Positions 36,192-45,702 of a stretch of DNA of 64,000 bases are shown piece by piece. Where the stretch lies: contig NOUX01000005.1 in assembly GCA_002245855.1 (NCBI GenBank), positions 1 through 64,000 on the forward strand. The letters run 5' to 3'. Within the stretch, counting starts at the first letter, position 1. Every line of letters starts with the position of its first letter. Source of the DNA: Sphingobacterium cellulitidis (GTDB taxonomy: Bacteria > Bacteroidota > Bacteroidia > Sphingobacteriales > Sphingobacteriaceae). A model generated the notes under the pieces. The model did not search any database, had not been told where the DNA came from, and saw only the letters and a list, made by a program, of their open reading frames with translations. Position numbers and translations under genes: made by a program.

Positions 36192-37772
36192 TTAATAGCC
36201 TTGGTTTTGTGTCAAATTCGTATTGGCAATAACATCTGATGCTGGCAATGGAAGCAATGTTCTAAAGTCTTCAATGGATCTTCCATCTTTAACCCCACCT
36301 TTCCAAGGCCAGATATAATTACTTCCAGTGAATTTTCCGAAACGAATTAAATCCGTTCTGCGGTATCCCTCGAAGTATAATTCTCTCGCTCTTTCATTTA
36401 AGATATCATCTAAGGAAATTGCTGAAGCATTTCCACTGGTATTACCATAGGCTCTTCTTCTAACTTGGTTAAAATAATTTAACGCTTGAGCCGTTGAACC
36501 TCCAGCACCTCCACGCAATACAGCTTCTGAATACATCAAGTAAACATCTGCCAATCGGAATAATGGAAAATCCAAAGAGCTGAACGTTCCACCTTGTGAT
36601 GCCCCCGGAGTACCTGTAGATTTCATATTCTTGAACTTCGTAATCCGTAATCCGTCCTTGAACTCACCCAACTCATCATTTTCAATTTTATCACCAAAGA
36701 ACATCGCTCTCTTATCTGTATTACCACTGTAATCAGGGAAAGCTAATGGAACCATTTTGGTTGAACGGTTACCACCCCAGCCACCTGTAGGAACTCCATA
36801 GTTTGCTGGTGTCATATCTCCGTTGATCAATGAATTGATCAAAAAGGTTGTTCCTCCAAAATTTCTGGTTTTCACACCATCATAGTTGATGGAAAAGATT
36901 ATTTCATCTTTACTGGTTACATAATTATCTTCCAAGAACAAGTTTGCATAGCTACTTGCTAATGTATACCCGCCATTGATGATTTTATTGGCATAAGTAA
37001 TAGCTTCTGTATACTTTCCTTGACCGGTATAAACTTGAGAATTCAAATACAATCTGGTCAATAAGGTCCAAACTGCGCCTTGATCTGCACGTCCATATTC
37101 ATTGGTTTTCGCTGCTTTGATAATCGGTTCGATCGCCAATAATTCTTTCTCTATATAACTGAATAATTCTGGACGCTTAATCTGGTTTGGAGAAACCTTT
37201 CCAATGGTATTTTCCTCAGTAATAAATGGAGGATTACCGAATAAATCTAATAATACCCAATATTGATAGGCTCTTACGAATCTCGCTTCCGCACGATAAG
37301 CTTCGATTTCCGCAGTATTACTGATACCTCGTGCCGAAAGCTTCTCTGGAGTACTCTCTCTTAAGAACTCATTGACAACCGTAATGGTATATAGCGTACG
37401 AGTATATAAACCTTTAACCATAATATTATCCGCATCTGGTGTACCATAAACAATATCGGGAACTCCCGGGTCATTCCAACCACATAAAGTCTCATCTGAA
37501 GTCAATTGCTGAATATTCCAATACAAGCGAAAGAAATCCGACTGACCCGCATCAATACCCGCTAAGTCACTCGCTCCTTCACCTCCACCAGAAGTCATCG
37601 ATAAACTTCCATAGATTTTTAGAAAGGCTTCTTTATATCCTTGCTCCGAACTGTAAACCTGATCGGCTGTAATATCATTCTTCGGGGTCAAATCCAATAA
37701 GTCCTCACTACATGAAGAAATGGATAAGATGAGCATGCTTCCCCAAATCGTATTTTTTATTAATCTTTTCAT
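36192..37772 (-). CDS. SusD-like starch-binding lipoprotein (alpha-glucan PUL)
   Basis: This is a 526-residue SusD homologue with lipobox ISSC near residue 21. The N-terminal LLDLTPKNDITADQVYSSEQG block, the central AEARFVRAYQYWVLLDLFGN and the C-terminal LNERARELYFEGYRRTDLIRFG support the call. It forms the lid of the SusC encoded 17 bp upstream. Partner genes indicate maltooligosaccharide binding. Confidence 0.95.
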   Translation of the reverse strand: MKRLIKNTIWGSMLILSISSCSEDLLDLTPKNDITADQVYSSEQGYKEAFLKIYGSLSMTSGGGEGASDLAGIDAGQSDFFRLYWNIQQLTSDETLCGWNDPGVPDIVYGTPDADNIMVKGLYTRTLYTITVVNEFLRESTPEKLSARGISNTAEIEAYRAEARFVRAYQYWVLLDLFGNPPFITEENTIGKVSPNQIKRPELFSYIEKELLAIEPIIKAAKTNEYGRADQGAVWTLLTRLYLNSQVYTGQGKYTEAITYANKIINGGYTLASSYANLFLEDNYVTSKDEIIFSINYDGVKTRNFGGTTFLINSLINGDMTPANYGVPTGGWGGNRSTKMVPLAFPDYSGNTDKRAMFFGDKIENDELGEFKDGLRITKFKNMKSTGTPGASQGGTFSSLDFPLFRLADVYLMYSEAVLRGGAGGSTAQALNYFNQVRRRAYGNTSGNASAISLDDILNERARELYFEGYRRTDLIRFGKFTGSNYIWPWKGGVKDGRSIEDFRTLLPLPASDVIANTNLTQNQGY

Positions 37773-37789
37773 GAATTTCCTATTTAATA

Positions 37790-40753
37790 TTAAAACCCAA
37801 AGTTTAAACCTAGTGAATACACTCTCGGTCTTGGATACAAGGTATAATCTATACCATTGAATAATTCCGGATCAACACCCTTATATTTTGAAACTATAAA
37901 AACGTTCTGAACATTCGCATTTACAGTCATCGTCACAGTCTTTTCCTTATCCAAATGACCTACATTATAAATCAACCCTAAATTGTCCATCCTTAAGAAT
38001 GAAGCGTTGTTGATGTAGTAATCACTATAATATTGATTGTTGTTGAAATTGGTATTATAAACATCTGTAGTCGCATTATTGATAAATCTTGATGGATTTA
38101 AAATATTACGTCCTACTCCAAAATTTGAAGAAATATTATCATACACATAGTTTCCGAAGCTTGCTCTCAATACTGTATTCAAGGTCAAGCGTTTGTAGTT
38201 TATGGAAGTTGTAAAACCCATAAAATAATCCGGAGCTGGTTTTTTATAATAATAACGGTCAGCAGGTGTAACTGCACCGTCTCCATTTAAATCCTCATAA
38301 ACTGCCTCCAAAGGCTGTCCTTGCTGATCATAAACTTGTTTGTAAACAAAATATTGGAAAGGAGCCAATCCTACAGTATGGTATTGGATAACATTCCCAG
38401 TACCTCCTGTAATCCAGCCTGCCGCCAATTGATAACCTGGGTTATCACTTAAAGTCAGGTTAGTAACCTTGCTCTCATTGACGGTCATATTGAAACCTAA
38501 ATCCCAATTGAAGTTCTCTGATTTAATCGCCTGAATATTGATGCTACCCTCAACACCTCTGTTTTCCATGTTACCAACGTTGGTCAACAATTGATTACTA
38601 TAATTGGTACCTACTGGAATTTCAATAGTTGCCAATAGATCTTTTGTTTTCTTCTGATAAGCATCGATGCTACCAGAAATACGACCTCCCCAAAAACCAT
38701 AATCCAAACCAATATTAGCAGTTGTTGTAGATTCCCAACGAAGAGTTTCATCATAAGCAATTGGTGAATAAACATGGTAAAATTGGTTGCCAACTTGGTA
38801 CTGCGACTCATTGGTACTGTAATAATAGCTTGGAATAAATCCATAGTTAGCAATACCATCTTTATTTCCGGTTTCACCGTAACTCAAACGAAGTTTCAGG
38901 TCTGAGATACTGTTATTGTCTTTCAAGAAATTCTCACCTTTAATACGCCAGGTAAATGCCGCAGATGGGAAAATTCCCCAACGTCCATCCGGACTAAATT
39001 TAGACGATCCATCCGCCCGTACAGTACCTGATAAGATGTAACGGTCTGAGAACGAATAAATCAACCTTCCATAGTAGGATAGCAATCTGTTTTGCTGTAC
39101 ATTATCTGGAAAATTCGGAGTTGTCAACACATCGTTATGTGCATTCATGGACTCGAAATTATACTGGGTTTCTTTATTATCGTAATATCCATAACCTGCA
39201 GTTACATTGACATTACTATTGATGCTTTCAATATCCTTTACATAGCTCAGGTAACCCTCAATAAAAGTATTGTTCATCTTTCCTTTATAACGTTGGAAGA
39301 ATCCTTTATTAGCAAAGTTAGATGCTGCAAAATCAGGAATACTTGTCGCTCCTTTTCCTACTGCGATATCATAACCAACATTTACGTTAGCATGTAATTC
39401 AGGAAGGAAATGGAATGAATAATCCAATTGTGCGTTACCGATACTTCTTTTTGAATCACCTCTATTGGCGTAATTTTCCAATAATGAAACTGGGTTTCTT
39501 GGTGACAATGAATTTGGAACTGCACCTTCTTGCCATTCAAAGAATCCACCATAAGGGCTAGATGAATCATATACCTCTTGGGTAGGATCAAAAACAATCG
39601 CCGAACCAATGGCCCCTGTATTTGCAAAATCCTGATTGGTCAATGTTCCCTTGAAATTAACATCTAATTTCAAGTGGTTATCAAAGAAACGTGGCGAAAT
39701 ATTCACCCCTAATGTTCCTCTTCTTAACATATCATTCTTCAAAATACCAGATTGCTCTAGATGTCCAATAGAAAAACGATATGGCATATTTTTTAAACCT
39801 CCCGCTAAGGTTACATTATTATCGGTGGTAAATGCATTCTGATAAATTAGACTTTGCCAATCGGTATTTGCAGATCCTAAAAGTCCTTTTTGAGCAGCTG
39901 TTCCTCTTTCATTAACAAATGAACGAACTTGATCTGCTGTCAACACATCTACTTGATTAGCTATGGTAGAAAGGGAATTTACGGTAGATAAGGTAAGTTT
40001 TGGCCTTCCGATTTTACCTGTTTTAGTCGTGATGATAATTACCCCGTTTGATGCTCTGGAACCATAAATTGCAGTTGCATTCGCATCTTTCAGGATAGTC
40101 ATGGACTCAATATCATTTGGGTTGATTAGGGAAAGAGGGTTGGCTGACCCTGTAATTCCGGCACCACTCAATGGGTTTCCATCAACTACAATTAATGGAT
40201 TATTACTCGCTGATAATGATGCTCCTCCTCGTACGCGAATAGTACTTCCAGCACCTGGAGAACCTCCATTCGAAGTAATGGAAACCCCAGAAACCTTACC
40301 TTGTATCAATTGATCCGGCGATGTAATAGCTCCTTTTTGAAAATCCTTCGATTGTACATTCGATACGGCTCCCGTCACATGCTTCTTCTCTACCGATCCA
40401 TATCCAATCACTACAACTTCACCGATCTCCGACGCATTGGAACTCAATGTAAAATCTAATGTCTGTGATGAAGTCAAGTTCACATTCTGTTCGGAGCTGC
40501 CATAACCTACATAAGTTGCTTCAACTACCATACTCCCTGCTGACAATCCGTCCAACACATACTGTCCCGACTCGTTGGTAGAAACTTGCTTGTTTGTACC
40601 CTTTACCCTTACCGTAGCCCCAGCAAGTTCCTTCCCAGCTTCATCCATTACTTTACCCGAAAGTTGTAAGTTCTGCTGACCCGAAACAATTTGAAAACTG
40701 AAGATGAAGATAATTATTAGCCGAAACTGCCAATTGTAAAAATCCCTAATCAT
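37790..40753 (-). CDS. SusC-like TonB-dependent outer-membrane receptor (alpha-glucan PUL)
   Basis: This is a 987-residue TonB-linked importer. The signal peptide (to about SGQQ) is followed by a CarboxypepD_reg-like domain at about 30-105. The segment EVVVIGYGSVEKKHVTGAVS precedes a plug with VRGGASLSASNNPLIVVDG and YGSRASNGVIIITTKTG. The barrel ends in SLGLNFGF. STN is absent. It is the first gene of a six-gene operon (susC, susD, susE-like, GH13, pgmB, GH65) and faces the dioxygenase operon across a 429-bp divergent promoter region. Confidence 0.97.
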   Translation of the reverse strand: MIRDFYNWQFRLIIIFIFSFQIVSGQQNLQLSGKVMDEAGKELAGATVRVKGTNKQVSTNESGQYVLDGLSAGSMVVEATYVGYGSSEQNVNLTSSQTLDFTLSSNASEIGEVVVIGYGSVEKKHVTGAVSNVQSKDFQKGAITSPDQLIQGKVSGVSITSNGGSPGAGSTIRVRGGASLSASNNPLIVVDGNPLSGAGITGSANPLSLINPNDIESMTILKDANATAIYGSRASNGVIIITTKTGKIGRPKLTLSTVNSLSTIANQVDVLTADQVRSFVNERGTAAQKGLLGSANTDWQSLIYQNAFTTDNNVTLAGGLKNMPYRFSIGHLEQSGILKNDMLRRGTLGVNISPRFFDNHLKLDVNFKGTLTNQDFANTGAIGSAIVFDPTQEVYDSSSPYGGFFEWQEGAVPNSLSPRNPVSLLENYANRGDSKRSIGNAQLDYSFHFLPELHANVNVGYDIAVGKGATSIPDFAASNFANKGFFQRYKGKMNNTFIEGYLSYVKDIESINSNVNVTAGYGYYDNKETQYNFESMNAHNDVLTTPNFPDNVQQNRLLSYYGRLIYSFSDRYILSGTVRADGSSKFSPDGRWGIFPSAAFTWRIKGENFLKDNNSISDLKLRLSYGETGNKDGIANYGFIPSYYYSTNESQYQVGNQFYHVYSPIAYDETLRWESTTTANIGLDYGFWGGRISGSIDAYQKKTKDLLATIEIPVGTNYSNQLLTNVGNMENRGVEGSINIQAIKSENFNWDLGFNMTVNESKVTNLTLSDNPGYQLAAGWITGGTGNVIQYHTVGLAPFQYFVYKQVYDQQGQPLEAVYEDLNGDGAVTPADRYYYKKPAPDYFMGFTTSINYKRLTLNTVLRASFGNYVYDNISSNFGVGRNILNPSRFINNATTDVYNTNFNNNQYYSDYYINNASFLRMDNLGLIYNVGHLDKEKTVTMTVNANVQNVFIVSKYKGVDPELFNGIDYTLYPRPRVYSLGLNFGF

Positions 40754-41182
40754 ATTTTGTTTTTTTGTTTATAATCGGCAAGGCATTCATTGCCCCCCTA
40801 TTGGTTTGTTACTAAATTATTATAGAAATGTTATAAAAAAAATACTTTTTCACTTTTTTTATTTTTAGCAAAAAATCAAGCAATTTTTTATTTAAAAACC
40901 TATATATCAATTATATATAAAACAAAATAAGAACTAAAAGCCTGCTATAATTTATCGAATTACCGAAACCGTTCCCGATTTCAACACCCCTTTTCTTCTT
41001 AAAACCTACCTTTTACAGAAAAAACTTAACATTTAATCACCCAATATTTGTAGTGCTTATTTTATCAATTTAAGAACCTCTAATTGCATTAAGGATAAAA
41101 TAAACCATATAGATGCCTATATTCCCCCGAAAGTATGATGATTTTCTCTATTAACTTTGTATGTAAACCAAATTTATAAATC
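40754..41182. other. divergent promoter region of the alpha-glucan locus
   Basis: No gene is present. The region is AT-rich and contains a LacI-like site (40964-40977). A perfect -7 box TAACTTTG (41152-41159) lies 23 bp before the dioxygenase start codon but lacks a TTG at the usual distance upstream. Confidence 0.4.
40964..40977. promoter_or_regulatory. candidate LacI-type operator in divergent region
   Basis: CGAAACCGTTCCCG matches CGAAAnCGnTTTCG at 10 of 12 fixed positions and retains the central CG. It lies between susC and the dioxygenase gene in otherwise very AT-rich DNA. The LacI protein at 48988-49998 is the likely ligand. The match is imperfect. Confidence 0.3.
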
Positions 41183-41998
41183 ATGAGCACATCATCGAAT
41201 CAGATATTAGATCAGGTAAAACCTATTACTGCAGCTGAATCTTCCGAATTCCAAAACAATGGACATATCTTAATCCGCGAAGTACTAGACAAAGACACGG
41301 TCGAGCACTTCCGCCAAGTAATCAGCAATGCTGTAGATAAGCATAATGAAGAGAAAAGAAAACTGGAAGATCGTGACACCTATGGCAAAGCCTTCTTACA
41401 AATCATGAACCTATGGCGAGTAGACGAAGAAGTAAAGCGTTTTGTCCTTGCAAAACGATTCGCAAAAATCGCAGCCGACCTATTAGGCGTTGAAAAGGTA
41501 AGATTGTACCACGACCAAGCATTATTCAAAGAAGCAGGCGGTGGTCCAACTCCTTGGCATCAAGATCAAAATTACTGGCCTTTGGACACCAATAACACCA
41601 TCACCATGTGGATGCCTTTAGTAGATATCCCTAACCCTGAAATGGGAATGTTGACCTTCGCTACGGGCTCTCATAAACAAAACAATGTCTCCGAAATCAT
41701 TATCTCTGATGAGTCTGAAAAAACATTCTCTGAATATGTAAAGGAGAACAACTTTAAAATCTCTAGTCCAGAGTACATGAATGCTGGCGATGCAACCTTC
41801 CATTATGGCTATACCATCCATAATGCTCCAGGTAACTCCTCAGATAAAATGCGTTCAGTAATGACCATTATTTATTACGCAGATGGTGCTAAAGTCACTG
41901 AACCCAAACATAAATGGCAAGAGAACGATCGCCAACAATGGCTTATGGGAAAAGAAGCCGGTACATTGGCAGATTCTGAAATCAATCCTGTACTGTAA
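41183..41998 (+). CDS. PhyH-family Fe(II)/2-oxoglutarate dioxygenase
   Basis: This is a 271-residue cytoplasmic protein of the phytanoyl-CoA dioxygenase family. The iron-binding triad is visible as H126-x-D128 (PWHQDQNYWPL) and H213 (TIHNAPGN), with R224 positioned to bind 2-oxoglutarate (KMRSVMTIIYY). Such enzymes hydroxylate or oxidatively demethylate small molecules. The substrate is not evident from the sequence. It lies 11 bp before a GH13 gene in an apparent operon and opposite starch susC. That is an unusual place for this family and suggests a modified glucoside or a regulatory metabolite. Confidence 0.88.
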   Translation: MSTSSNQILDQVKPITAAESSEFQNNGHILIREVLDKDTVEHFRQVISNAVDKHNEEKRKLEDRDTYGKAFLQIMNLWRVDEEVKRFVLAKRFAKIAADLLGVEKVRLYHDQALFKEAGGGPTPWHQDQNYWPLDTNNTITMWMPLVDIPNPEMGMLTFATGSHKQNNVSEIIISDESEKTFSEYVKENNFKISSPEYMNAGDATFHYGYTIHNAPGNSSDKMRSVMTIIYYADGAKVTEPKHKWQENDRQQWLMGKEAGTLADSEINPVL

Positions 41999-42009
41999 TC
42001 AAAACAGGT

Positions 42010-43602
42010 ATGGCTAAGCTTAAAAGAAAATTATTCAATCTTTCGCTCATTGCCTGTTATAGTGTACTTGCGCTGACCAGTTGTCAGGAAAAACCAACAG
42101 ATAAGGAAATCGTCAAAGATGAAATTATCTATCATGTTTTTCAACGTAGTTTCTATGATAGCAATGCTGACCAAAATGGCGATCTCGCAGGACTCCAACA
42201 AAAATTGGATTACCTGCAAGATCTAGGAGTTACTTCTATTTTATTGACTCCATTATATGAATCGGTTTATTACCATAATTACTATTCCAGTGATTTTGAA
42301 AAAATTGATTCTACTTATGGAACTAAGGAGGAATACCTATCCCTGGTTAGAGATATCCATAAAAGAGGGATGAAAATTTATATGGATATGGAAACGCAGT
42401 ACGTCACTGAAGACCATCTCTGGTATAAAGATTCGTATGGAAATCCGTCTTCTCCTTATTCGGATTATATCCTGTATGATGATAAGGAACAACTGAAACC
42501 TTCCTCCATTGTATTTGATATCTATGATTTACTTGGTTTCGATGGCCAAAGAAGAAAGATAACCACAGTTAATCTGCTTAATAAAGACGTCATAAAATAC
42601 AACAAAGATCTATTCAGCTATTGGCTAGACCCAAATAAGGATGGCAACTTTGATGATGGAGTGGATGGCTTTCGATTAGACCATATGATGGACGACCTAG
42701 ATAATAAAGGTAGATTAACCAATCTTTTTAGAGACTTCTGGGTTCCATTGATTGATACCTTAAAGTCTGTAAATCCCAAAATCCATATTATGGCTGAACA
42801 AGCTGATTGGGGATCCTATGGAATAGATTATTTAACCCAGGCAAAAGTGGATTGGGTATTTGGATTCCGAATCCAACAGGCTATTCGCACCATGAATAAA
42901 GAGAAGATCATGGCTTTCGCTGATACTACTTTCCGCGATACGCCAGAAGGTAGAAATCAAATCATTTTTATTGAAAACCATGATATACCACGTTTTTCAA
43001 GTGTCGTAAAACAGGATATAGGAAAAGAGAAAGTTGGTGCTGCCCTAAATCTACTAATGGCTGGAGTTCCTTCCATCTATTATGGTCAGGAAATCGGAAT
43101 GCTAGGCGATAGTTTTTTTGGAAAATATGGCGGTATAACCGATGCAAATGAAATTCCATATCGCGAAGCTTTCGAATGGAAAAAGGACAAGGATAGCCCA
43201 GGAATGGCTTATTGGTACAGAGATTCTGGACCATGGTGGAATACCAGCACCGTAAAAAGCAACGATGGCATATCCGTCGAGGAACAAGAAAATGACCCGA
43301 ACTCTTTGCTGAGTACCTATAAGGCACTCATCAAACTGAGATCTGATTTCCCTGTCTTGATCAATGGTAAATACCAATCCTTGGCCAATACAAGCAAAAA
43401 CATAGTCAGTTTTTATAGAGATAATGGCAAGGAAAAAGCCATGGTCTTCATAAACATCTCTGAACAGGAAGAAAAAATAGATCTTCCTATGGAACAAGGC
43501 AAACCTAAATTGGTATTTGGCGATAATAAAGGACAATCAACAGCAAATAATCTTCAGATTGCAGTTCCAGGATATGGAACCCAAGTGTGGATTTTGAATT
43601 GA
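42010..43602 (+). CDS. GH13-family alpha-amylase-like lipoprotein, atypical region I
   Basis: This is a 530-residue protein with a lipoprotein signal (LTSC, residue 25). The nucleophile D224 (GVDGFRLDHMMDD), acid/base E263 (HIMAEQADW) and transition-state Asp D325 (FIENHD) are all present, so it should be active. GH13 conserved region I, normally DxVxNH, reads M-D-M-E-T-Q, without the usual Asn-His. This suggests an altered -1 subsite and an unusual alpha-glucoside substrate. It follows the dioxygenase gene by 11 bp and ends 4 bp before the convergent araC gene. Confidence 0.85.
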   Translation: MAKLKRKLFNLSLIACYSVLALTSCQEKPTDKEIVKDEIIYHVFQRSFYDSNADQNGDLAGLQQKLDYLQDLGVTSILLTPLYESVYYHNYYSSDFEKIDSTYGTKEEYLSLVRDIHKRGMKIYMDMETQYVTEDHLWYKDSYGNPSSPYSDYILYDDKEQLKPSSIVFDIYDLLGFDGQRRKITTVNLLNKDVIKYNKDLFSYWLDPNKDGNFDDGVDGFRLDHMMDDLDNKGRLTNLFRDFWVPLIDTLKSVNPKIHIMAEQADWGSYGIDYLTQAKVDWVFGFRIQQAIRTMNKEKIMAFADTTFRDTPEGRNQIIFIENHDIPRFSSVVKQDIGKEKVGAALNLLMAGVPSIYYGQEIGMLGDSFFGKYGGITDANEIPYREAFEWKKDKDSPGMAYWYRDSGPWWNTSTVKSNDGISVEEQENDPNSLLSTYKALIKLRSDFPVLINGKYQSLANTSKNIVSFYRDNGKEKAMVFINISEQEEKIDLPMEQGKPKLVFGDNKGQSTANNLQIAVPGYGTQVWILN

Positions 43603-43606
43603 AATC

Positions 43607-44452
43607 TTAATCCATAAATTTCTTTCGATAAGCCAATGGGCTCATGCCCATTTTGGCTTTGAAGGTTTTATAAAAATAGGACATATCATTAAAACCGGAA
43701 GCCATAGCAATGGAGCTAATGGGTTCATCTGTATGCAATAATTGCTGAACAGCATAATTCATTCTATACTGTACCACCATATCTACAAAGGTCTTTCGGG
43801 TTAACTTTTTAAAATATTTACAAAAAGCATTGGGTGTCAGGTTCGCTACATTGGCAACATCATCCAAACTAATATCGTTCTTAAAATTCTCGACAATATA
43901 GGCCATGATGACATTGATCCGATTAGTATCAGTCAGACTGCTATTTCCATTTTCTAAAGCACCTACATGGATGGGATGATATTTCTGTCTGGCAAGCTCA
44001 TTCAACAGTTCCAGAAAATTCAGAATTCTTTCAACCCCCTGGGATTTACGTAAGCGCAAGATGTACTTCGTCAATTTTTTGGGCTGATGAAAGGAAAGAC
44101 CTGCCTGACTTTCTTTAAGCAATGCATTAATATTTGAAAACTCAGGTTTTTCAAAGAATTCAGCACCCAAAAACTCATGGGTAAACTGGATTACAACAGC
44201 ACTTGCCTTGGAATCCTCCTGATCCAACTTCCAGCAATGAGGTTGATTAGGACCAATAAGGACAAAGTCACCATCACTAAAATCATCTAGCCGATTTCCA
44301 ATATATCGCTTGCCCTTACCATGTATGATATAGGTCAGCTCATATTCCGGATGATAATGATAGGGTGCCAAAAATGCCTCATGACCGAAGGTCCGAATCA
44401 AGAATGACTCTTGTAACCCATTTTGTAATATCTCTGGCTTTGCTTTTTGCAT
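43607..44452 (-). CDS. AraC-family transcriptional regulator
   Basis: This is a 281-residue regulator. It has an N-terminal cupin-like sensor (about 20-95, with YHYHPEYELTYIIHGKGKRY and IGPNQPHCW) and a C-terminal double HTH (about 185-281, with ISLDDVANVANLTPNAFCKYF and ISSIAMASGFNDMSYFYKTF). Such proteins usually activate sugar-use genes on binding a small carbohydrate. It is transcribed divergently from the esterase operon 122 bp away and probably controls it. Confidence 0.92.
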   Translation of the reverse strand: MQKAKPEILQNGLQESFLIRTFGHEAFLAPYHYHPEYELTYIIHGKGKRYIGNRLDDFSDGDFVLIGPNQPHCWKLDQEDSKASAVVIQFTHEFLGAEFFEKPEFSNINALLKESQAGLSFHQPKKLTKYILRLRKSQGVERILNFLELLNELARQKYHPIHVGALENGNSSLTDTNRINVIMAYIVENFKNDISLDDVANVANLTPNAFCKYFKKLTRKTFVDMVVQYRMNYAVQQLLHTDEPISSIAMASGFNDMSYFYKTFKAKMGMSPLAYRKKFMD

Positions 44453-44574
44453 GATATGGACTTTTTATGCTTTAAATTACTACAAAAATCCAAAATAAGC
44501 CATATTAAGAATAAAATAACACGCTGACTAAGCTATAAAAACTAATATCTTAGTAGTACCAATTAATAAACGAT

Positions 44575-45702
44575 ATGATGAATAAAATTATCGCAGTAGC
44601 TCTTTTTCTAGCGATTTCATTGACTGCATTTGCACAAGAAGCAAAGCTTACCATTCGTGTGAATGCCCCTGCTACCACCCCAGCGCAAGATTCAATTATC
44701 CCAATTGGAAATCAAGGTATTTGGGGGTTTTGGATTTATCCTAAGAGCAATGCCCTCAAATCCCTAGGAAACAATGTTTGGGAAAGCACTTATTCTTTTC
44801 CTTTGAATAGCGACCTGGAATTTAAAATTACGCGTGGATCTTATTTTAAAGAAGCCTTATACAATGGAAATGGCCAAAGTGCCCAGCCCATAAAACTAAA
44901 GATCACAAAAGATACAACCATCGTGTTGAACCCTAGTAATTGGAATGATATTTACCAACGCAGTATTGTAGGAACTGTCCGATACCATCATAATTTTGGA
45001 AGTACGTATCTGAAAAGTATCCGAAATGTGGTTGTTTGGCTGCCACCTTCCTATCTGGAAAACACAAACAAGAAATATCCTGTACTCTATGCGCATGATG
45101 GTCAAAACCTTTTTGATCATACCAATCTAAGTGGAAGTGAATGGAGAATGGATGAAATTGCAGATAGCCTCATGCGAAAAGGTGAAATCGAAGAATTTAT
45201 CATTGTCGCCATGGCAAATACAAAGGATCGCTGGATAGAATACAATGGTACTCCTGAAGGTGAAAACTATCTGAAATTTATTGTCACCGAATTGAAACCC
45301 TTTATTGACAAAACTTATCGCACAAAAACTGATCGTGCCAATACAGGGATTATTGGTTCTTCCATGGGCGGCTTAATTTCCTTTTACGCAGCCTATAACT
45401 ATCCGCAAATATTTTCAAAGGCAGCATGTCTTTCAAGTGGGTTTTTCTTTGATGATGGCAATATCATGAATAGCATCAAAACCGACCTCAAACCTTTACA
45501 TAACAGTATGGTTTATTTAGATTGTGGTGGAAAAGACCTTGATTACGACTTTCTACCTAGCAATCAACAGGTTAACGAATTATTGCAAAAAGATAAACAG
45601 ATCAAGGTATTATACAAGGAGTTTCCTGAAGACCCTCATAATGAGGTCGCTTGGTCAAAAAGATTGGATATCCCCTTTAAATTTCTATTTCCCAAAAAAT
45701 GA
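44575..45702 (+). CDS. exported esterase with N-terminal CBM-like domain
   Basis: This is a 375-residue exported protein (signal peptide ending AFAQ, residue 21). An N-terminal beta-domain (about 24-120, with IWGFWIYPKSNALKSLGNNVWE and LEFKITRG) resembles CBM20 or CBM48 starch-binding modules. The C-terminal alpha/beta-hydrolase domain is of the esterase D type, with YAHDGQNLFD and nucleophile S263 in GSSMGG. It may remove acyl groups from alpha-glucans or maltooligosaccharides. That activity is inferred from fold and context. It overlaps the dehydrogenase gene by 4 bp. Confidence 0.8.
   Translation: MMNKIIAVALFLAISLTAFAQEAKLTIRVNAPATTPAQDSIIPIGNQGIWGFWIYPKSNALKSLGNNVWESTYSFPLNSDLEFKITRGSYFKEALYNGNGQSAQPIKLKITKDTTIVLNPSNWNDIYQRSIVGTVRYHHNFGSTYLKSIRNVVVWLPPSYLENTNKKYPVLYAHDGQNLFDHTNLSGSEWRMDEIADSLMRKGEIEEFIIVAMANTKDRWIEYNGTPEGENYLKFIVTELKPFIDKTYRTKTDRANTGIIGSSMGGLISFYAAYNYPQIFSKAACLSSGFFFDDGNIMNSIKTDLKPLHNSMVYLDCGGKDLDYDFLPSNQQVNELLQKDKQIKVLYKEFPEDPHNEVAWSKRLDIPFKFLFPKK

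Noticed and set aside
43102..43536. A 144-codon minus-strand open frame inside the GH13 lipoprotein gene.
   Set aside because: The opposite strand encodes a protein with all three GH13 catalytic acids, so this frame is a shadow.
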